From NCBI GenBank assembly GCA_964356745.1, contig CAYHIW010000036.1, forward strand, positions 1 to 9,156: a DNA stretch of 9,156 nucleotides, read 5' to 3'. Each line of letters begins with the position of its first letter. Position 1 is the first letter of the stretch. This document shows positions 5,710 to 9,156 of this stretch, piece by piece. A program made the position numbers and the translations under genes. The notes beneath the pieces were generated by a model. That model was not told the DNA's origin and did no database searches. It saw nothing but the letters and a program-made list of their open reading frames with translations. The DNA comes from CAYHIW01 sp964356745 (GTDB lineage: Bacteria > Patescibacteriota > Microgenomatia > UBA1406 > GWC2-37-13).

Positions 5710-5738
5710 ATGATCAGACTGGGATTTTGGTTTGTCAA
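5710..5738 (-). promoter_or_regulatory. Promoter of the PaaX-like gene
   Basis: On the minus strand a perfect -35 TTGACA (5733-5738) is followed after 17 nt by GATCAT (5710-5715, four of six matches to TATAAT). The predicted start near 5703 places the palindrome at roughly +5 to +32. The 150-nt interval up to the methyltransferase stop holds no strong intrinsic terminator that I can see, so read-through from rpsJ and the methyltransferase is possible. Confidence 0.7.
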
Positions 5739-5847
5739 CGGACTGAGAGTCTACAAACAGTAGTTATTGGACTATTGAGACTTGATGTTTTTTCTCATAT
5801 ATGTGCTTACTAAAATGCGCGGGCGAAGAAGTCTTGTAAAAAAGAGG

Positions 5848-6546
5848 CTATGGTTTTGTGAGGAGAAGACGGACGCGTGATCCTTCATCAGTTTTCACTG
5901 GTTCGATAATGGGTTCTTCAATCATTCCTTGTTTACGAAGTGCTTTTAATACTTTCCTTCCATTTTTCAATCTTACTTCGTCAATACCATCTCCATAATC
6001 TGTTTGCCAGACCCATGGGTAAACTTGGAAGAGTCCTCCTTGTTTTAGCACTCTAAGACATTCTCGCATGGAAGATTCAAGAACTTCATAATTTAAATCG
6101 AGGTATGCTGAAAATAAATGCGTCGAAATTACCGAATCAAAAACTTCATCTTGAAAGGGTAGGCTGGATGCAAAAGCTGGAATGTAACGATCAGGATGTT
6201 CTTTTTTTGATTTTTTAAATCGTTGAAGTGCTTCAGTAATATAATCATCTCGACCCCACGCCTCAAACACTCCTTGCATAGCGTCATTGACTTTTTTCTG
6301 ACTTTCATAAAGTGGATCTGTCGCAAGTGCTCTCGCTCCTCGCATATTTAATTCTTCGGTTAAGTCTGATATCCCTGCCCCCACTTCAAGAAAAGCGTGT
6401 CCTTCAAGATTCTCTGGCAAGACTAACGTGGGGAGGAGAACACGATGAGATGCTATTGTCACGTCAGAAATTATAGATATATCCCGTTCTGATGATGTTT
6501 CATGGACTGGTTGCGCGTATATCAAGTTCAATAGTTCTGTTCGCAT
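5848..6546 (-). CDS. Class I SAM-dependent methyltransferase, substrate unknown
   Basis: From ATG at 6546 this is 232 residues. Motif I is FLEVGAGISD (about 52-61), binding SAM, and the acidic residue after strand 2 is D77 in ALATDPLY. A later ASSLPFQDEVFDSVISTHLF (about 126-145) and LRVLKQGGLFQVYP (about 164-177) complete the Methyltransf_11-like Rossmann core. There is no membrane segment. A TTG at 6552 would add two residues; ATG is preferred, though neither has a Shine-Dalgarno. It follows rpsJ by 11 nt and is presumably co-transcribed with tuf and rpsJ. That position raises the possibility of a ribosomal or translation-factor substrate, but nothing in the sequence shows it. rplC, not a methyltransferase, normally occupies this slot. 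Confidence 0.85.
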   Translation of the reverse strand: MRTELLNLIYAQPVHETSSERDISIISDVTIASHRVLLPTLVLPENLEGHAFLEVGAGISDLTEELNMRGARALATDPLYESQKKVNDAMQGVFEAWGRDDYITEALQRFKKSKKEHPDRYIPAFASSLPFQDEVFDSVISTHLFSAYLDLNYEVLESSMRECLRVLKQGGLFQVYPWVWQTDYGDGIDEVRLKNGRKVLKALRKQGMIEEPIIEPVKTDEGSRVRLLLTKP

Positions 6547-6547
6547 A

Positions 6548-6569
6548 GTCAAAATGGTTACATTTTGAC
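6548..6569 (-). repeat. Perfect 9-bp hairpin spanning the rpsJ stop / methyltransferase start
   Basis: On the plus strand GTCAAAATG and CATTTTGAC are perfect inverted repeats around a GTTA loop. In the minus-strand mRNA the rpsJ UAA stop lies in the loop, and the stem ends one base before the methyltransferase ATG (6546). No T-run follows, so it is not an intrinsic terminator. It could modulate coupling between rpsJ and the methyltransferase or mark the junction of the inserted block. Confidence 0.7.
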
Positions 6570-6866
6570 TTCGAGTTCAACACCAGCAGGAAGTTCAAGA
6601 TGACGAAGAGCGTCGATTGTTTGAATGGTAGGGTTCTGAATATCGAGAAATCTGCGATGAATGATTAGTCCAAAATGCTCACGAGCATCTTTGTCGGTAA
6701 ACGGAGACTTATTAACTACGAAAGTTTCTTTTTTTGTAGGAAGTGGAATCGGCCCAATAACAGATGCACCGGTTTTCATTGCGGTATCAACAATCTTTTG
6801 GCATGTGTCATCGATAAGGCGATGATCATACGCTTTTAATTTAATTCGAATACGTCCTTTAGGCAT
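6558..6866 (-). CDS. rpsJ: Small ribosomal subunit protein uS10 (S10)
   Basis: The 102-residue protein has normal S10 length and sequence: RIRIKLKAYDHRLIDDTCQKIVDTAMKTGASVIGPIPLPTKKETFVVNKSPFTDKDAREHFGLIIHRRFLDIQNPTIQTIDALRHLELPAGVEL. It includes the VxGPIPLPT loop that packs in the 30S head and the RLIDI-like strand near residue 73. S10 also serves as NusE in antitermination. It begins 34 nt after tuf and has no Shine-Dalgarno (ACATTAAT before ATG). In most bacteria rplC would follow; here three unrelated genes do. Confidence 0.98.
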   Translation of the reverse strand: MPKGRIRIKLKAYDHRLIDDTCQKIVDTAMKTGASVIGPIPLPTKKETFVVNKSPFTDKDAREHFGLIIHRRFLDIQNPTIQTIDALRHLELPAGVELEVKM

Positions 6867-6900
6867 ATTAATGTGCTAAAAATTGGTTACGGGTTACGCG

Positions 6901-8085
6901 TTATTTCGTGACCTTGGTTACCACTCCTGCTCCGACTGTGTGACCACCCTCTCGGATAGCAAACTTAAGCCCTTCTTCAAGCGCGACAGGGTAAATAAGT
7001 TTGACTGCGACTTTCACATTGTCCCCCGGCATAACCATCTCTACTCCTTCTGGAAGGGTAGCTTCTCCTGTTACGTCGGTTGTACGAATGTAAAACTGAG
7101 GTCGGTATCCTTTGAAAAATGGAGTGTGTCGTCCACCCTCTTCTTTAGTAAGAACATAAATTTCTGCTTCAAACTCTGTGTGAGGAGTGACTGAACCTGG
7201 TTTTGCGACAACTTGTCCTCTTTGTACGTCTGTTTTTTCAATTCCTCGAAGAAGAAGACCGGTGTTATCACCTGCGCGTGCTTCATCAAGAGATTTTCTA
7301 AACATCTCAATACCAGTAACAATTGTTTTCTTGCTCGCCTTAAGTCCAACTATCTCAACTTCTTCGTTTACTTTAAGAACTCCTCTTTCTACTCTTCCCG
7401 TAACGACTGTTCCTCGTCCTTGAATGGTAAAGACGTCTTCTATAGGCATTACAAATGGTTTATCGATGTCTCGAACTGGATCTGGGACATACGAATCAAC
7501 CGTTGCCATCAATTCTTCGATTGCTTTTATTGACTCTGGATCGTCTTGAAGAGCTTTGAGTGAAGAACCTTTAATAACAGGAACTTTATCACCTGGATAG
7601 CCGTATTTCGTAAGCAAGTCACGAACTTCCATCTCAACTAAGTCAAGAATTTCTTTATCCTGAACCATGTCGACTTTGTTTAAGTAAACAATGATTGCGG
7701 GTACGTTTACCTGTTTGGCTAGAAGAATGTGTTCTCGTGTTTGAGGCATTGGGCCGTCGGGTGCTGAAACAACAAGAATTGCACCGTCCATCTGAGCGGC
7801 ACCGGTAATCATGTTCTTGATGTAGTCTGCATGACCTGGAGCATCAATGTGGGCATAGTGTCTTTTGTCTGTTTCGTACTCTGAGTGATGGATGTTAATG
7901 GTAACACCACGCGCTTTTTCTTCTGGAGCCTTATCAATGTCTTCGTATTTAAGAAATTTCGCTTGTCCTTTTTTGGAAAGAACATAGTGAATTGCTGATG
8001 TAGTTGTGGTTTTTCCATGATCAACGTGACCAATGGTACCAATATTTAAATGGGGTTTATTTCTTTGAAAGACACCTTCTGCCAT
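6901..8085 (-). CDS. tuf: Translation elongation factor EF-Tu
   Basis: EF-Tu carries aminoacyl-tRNA to the ribosome as a GTP complex. The 394-residue protein has all G motifs: GHVDHGKT at 19-26, RGVTIN switch I near 59-64, DAPGH at 81-85, NKVD at 136-139, and a GSSLKAL motif equivalent to the usual SAL. Domains 2 and 3 follow, with FTIQGRGTVVTGRVERG and a C-terminal REGGHTVGAGVVTKV. Length is standard (about 394-400). The G3 motif reads DAPGH where most bacterial EF-Tu have DCPGH, so the reactive Cys is Ala; function should be intact. There is no Shine-Dalgarno before ATG. It leads the tuf-rpsJ transcript from a promoter in the divergent intergenic region. Confidence 0.99.
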   Translation of the reverse strand: MAEGVFQRNKPHLNIGTIGHVDHGKTTTTSAIHYVLSKKGQAKFLKYEDIDKAPEEKARGVTINIHHSEYETDKRHYAHIDAPGHADYIKNMITGAAQMDGAILVVSAPDGPMPQTREHILLAKQVNVPAIIVYLNKVDMVQDKEILDLVEMEVRDLLTKYGYPGDKVPVIKGSSLKALQDDPESIKAIEELMATVDSYVPDPVRDIDKPFVMPIEDVFTIQGRGTVVTGRVERGVLKVNEEVEIVGLKASKKTIVTGIEMFRKSLDEARAGDNTGLLLRGIEKTDVQRGQVVAKPGSVTPHTEFEAEIYVLTKEEGGRHTPFFKGYRPQFYIRTTDVTGEATLPEGVEMVMPGDNVKVAVKLIYPVALEEGLKFAIREGGHTVGAGVVTKVTK

Positions 8086-8158
8086 AGTTGTTTATGTAAA
8101 TGAAAAAATAACTTTTAAAATGTAACTGCTCTATCAATCCAAAGTGGATGTGAAACTA

Positions 8159-8187
8159 ATTATATATTGAACACGGGAAAAATACAA
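8159..8187 (-). promoter_or_regulatory. Promoter of tuf-rpsJ
   Basis: On the minus strand TATAAT (8159-8164) is a perfect -10, preceded at 17 nt by TTGTAT (8182-8187), a -35 with three of six matches. The predicted start is near 8152, giving a leader of about 66 nt. Confidence 0.7.
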
Positions 8188-8199
8188 GGATAATTGCAG

Positions 8200-8229
8200 T
8201 TGATTTTACTCCTTGCTGTTTTTTATGAT
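8200..8229 (+). promoter_or_regulatory. Promoter of the membrane-protein gene, giving a near-leaderless mRNA
   Basis: TTGATT (8200-8205) and TATGAT (8224-8229) are spaced by 18 nt. The start is predicted near 8236, only about four bases before ATG at 8240. This argues against the upstream in-frame TTG (8213) and ATG (8225) as starts. Confidence 0.6.
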
Positions 8230-8239
8230 AAGGTGTGCA

Positions 8240-9067
8240 ATGAAAAAAGTCAAGACGTTTTTCCATATTCTTTTTAATAGCCTTATTCCTAATGCTCCGT
8301 ATTACCATAAGATAAAAACAACCCCACTTAGTTTTTCTCTTAAATATTTTCTTGCACTCGTTGTATTTGTCAACGCAGTTTCGTTTTTTATATTATCCGT
8401 ACGTTTTCCTCCTCAAAAGATCAACCAAATCAAAACCTCGGTAGTAGAAAGTCTCAATTCATTTCCTGATAATTTAAAGATCTCGCTTGAAAATCGAGTA
8501 CTCACGACCAACGCAAATCGCCCCTATCTGTTCTGGATTGATTTCAATAGTAATAAATATCTCCTGTTTGTCATTGACGAGAATGCTCCAGCAGTAAAAA
8601 TAACAGAATATCATTCCTATCTCCTCTTCACGAAATCTAAGATAGTTGTCAACGTTAAAAAAATTGGTAGGTTTGACTCGAACGTCCTTTCGTATCCACA
8701 GAACTGGAAATTACACATCGGCAAGTCAGACGCTATGAATCGTGCCGAGCATATTGAAAATATTTCTTTTGCTCAAATTGCTCTTTTCTTCCTCCTAGTA
8801 CTGCCATTTCTTAGAACATTTCTCTTTATTCTCTATATAAGTATATTAAGTGTGTTCTGTTTTCTTATCTATTCTGTATTTAGCAGAAAACACTCATTAT
8901 CCAAAACATTTCAAGTATCTCTTCATGCTTTTACGCTTCCCTTCATCTTGGACGCTGTGCTATTTACCATGGGTAAAACAGCACCATTCTCGTTTATTTT
9001 ATTTCTCATCCTCATCCTCGTCTTTATTCTTTCTGCTTTATACGAGATGTATTATCGAGACAAATAA
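8240..9067 (+). CDS. Multi-pass membrane protein, DUF1189-like
   Basis: From ATG at 8240 this is 275 residues. A short cytoplasmic N-terminus contains FHILFNSLIPNAPYYHKIKTTPLSFSLKYF and leads into one membrane helix (about 34-55). A polar domain of about 120 residues, presumably extracytoplasmic (with LENRVLTTNANRPYLFWID), follows, then about three C-terminal helices (roughly 175-216, 228-245, 250-272). The N-terminal pattern and the 1+3 helix layout resemble DUF1189 proteins, whose function is not known to me. The start is chosen by a -10 that would lie over the upstream candidates and by AAGGTG four bases before this ATG, though that site may be only partly transcribed. Frame-based start could be 8213 or 8225. 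It is 20 nt from the helicase gene but has its own promoter. Confidence 0.75.
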   Translation: MKKVKTFFHILFNSLIPNAPYYHKIKTTPLSFSLKYFLALVVFVNAVSFFILSVRFPPQKINQIKTSVVESLNSFPDNLKISLENRVLTTNANRPYLFWIDFNSNKYLLFVIDENAPAVKITEYHSYLLFTKSKIVVNVKKIGRFDSNVLSYPQNWKLHIGKSDAMNRAEHIENISFAQIALFFLLVLPFLRTFLFILYISILSVFCFLIYSVFSRKHSLSKTFQVSLHAFTLPFILDAVLFTMGKTAPFSFILFLILILVFILSALYEMYYRDK

Positions 9068-9073
9068 ACCTGC

Positions 9074-9079
9074 TACAAT
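9074..9079 (+). promoter_or_regulatory. Extended -10 for the helicase gene, predicting a leaderless mRNA
   Basis: TGCTACAAT matches an extended -10 (TGnTACAAT). The hexamer ends eight bases before ATG at 9088, so transcription would begin at or within about two bases of the start codon. No good -35 is visible, and no Shine-Dalgarno exists between this element and the ATG. Confidence 0.55.
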
Positions 9080-9087
9080 TTCCTCGC

Positions 9088-9156
9088 ATGAATCTTAACC
9101 CTCAACAAATAAAGGCAGTAAAACATCGTCGTGGACCGCTTCTTATTATTGCTGGC
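9088..9156 (+). CDS. UvrD/PcrA/Rep-type helicase, N-terminal fragment cut by the window edge
   Basis: The 23 codons visible read MNLNPQQIKAVKHRRGPLL and then IIAG. L-N-x-x-Q-x-x-A-V at the start (Q-motif) and G-P-x-L-[IV]-x-A-G leading into the Walker A GxGKT are the signature of superfamily 1 UvrD/PcrA/Rep helicases, ATP-driven 3'-5' DNA unwinders in repair and replication. Walker A itself lies just beyond the window. The frame is open to the edge. It starts 20 nt after the membrane-protein gene with an extended -10 right before the ATG. Which subfamily (UvrD, PcrA or an AddA-like protein) cannot be told from 23 residues. Confidence 0.85.
   Translation, partial: MNLNPQQIKAVKHRRGPLLIIAG

Larger units (their letters stand above)
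8086..8239. promoter_or_regulatory. Divergent intergenic region between tuf and the membrane protein
   Basis: This ~150-nt AT-rich interval holds two outward-facing promoters, described separately. The tuf leader on the minus strand contains a small hairpin near its 5' end (ATCCA 8145-8149 / TGGAT 8137-8141, 3-nt loop) and then an AT-rich run into ATG. I see no terminator or operator repeat in it. Confidence 0.6.

Noticed and set aside
5699..5847. Intrinsic terminator after the methyltransferase
   Set aside because: A T-run follows the stop codon (minus strand CTCTTTTTTAC), but there is no stable stem before it, and no other GC stem with a T-run is seen in the interval.
6550..6552. TTG at 6552 as the methyltransferase start
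   Set aside because: It adds only two residues, lies inside a hairpin stem, and an ATG follows two codons later; neither has a Shine-Dalgarno, so ATG is preferred.
6883..6903. Short GTTACG-type tandem repeat between tuf and rpsJ
   Set aside because: Two imperfect copies (GGTTACG, GGTTACGCG) in a 34-nt spacer partly continuing into the tuf stop; no convincing structure or function.
7071..7349. Minus-strand 92-codon frame inside tuf, and the plus-strand frames opposite tuf
   Set aside because: Out-of-frame or antisense shadows of the strongly conserved EF-Tu coding sequence, with Lys/Leu-rich low-information translations.

Overview
The window looks like a piece of a small-genome bacterium of the Candidate Phyla Radiation (Patescibacteria, possibly a Microgenomates-type lineage). 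The pointers are AT-rich DNA, tightly packed ribosomal-protein genes, a PaaX/Cas2-like regulator of a type common in these genomes, and a short GC-rich palindrome translated as LPAGKAG inside a ribosomal protein. TGA is read as stop (rplC and the gene at 4444-5007 both end in TGA), which argues against the recoded CPR lineages. The taxonomic call is inference; no rRNA is present.

The minus strand, read from high to low coordinates, is the tuf/S10 region: tuf (6901-8085), rpsJ (6558-6866), then an inserted block of three non-ribosomal genes (class I methyltransferase 5848-6546, PaaX/Cas2-like regulator 5056-5658, unknown protein 4444-5007). After the block come rplC, rplD, rplW, rplB, rplV, rpsC, rplP, rpmC and the start of rpsQ, which runs off the left edge. 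The block sits exactly where rpsJ and rplC are normally adjacent. rpsS (S19), normally between rplB and rplV, is absent, with only 3 nt between those genes. L2 also lacks its usual N-terminal extension, and L22 has a C-terminal tail carrying the palindrome.

Two control regions stand out. First, the PaaX-like gene has a consensus promoter, and a 28-bp near-palindrome lies just upstream of its start. An exact inverted copy lies just upstream of the next gene (unknown protein), suggesting an autoregulated two-gene unit with matched operator or RNA-hairpin sites. Second, rplC has its own good promoter (TTGATC-17-TATAAT) whose -35 overlaps the stop codon of the unknown gene. Its ~120-nt leader holds an intrinsic-terminator hairpin plus an upstream segment that could pair with it as an antiterminator, a layout typical of transcription attenuation.

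The right end is on the plus strand and divergent from tuf: a four-helix membrane protein resembling DUF1189 (8240-9067), followed by the first 23 codons of a UvrD/PcrA-type helicase (9088 onward). Both have -10 elements so close to their ATG that their mRNAs should be leaderless or nearly so. No rRNA, tRNA, CRISPR array or transposase was seen.
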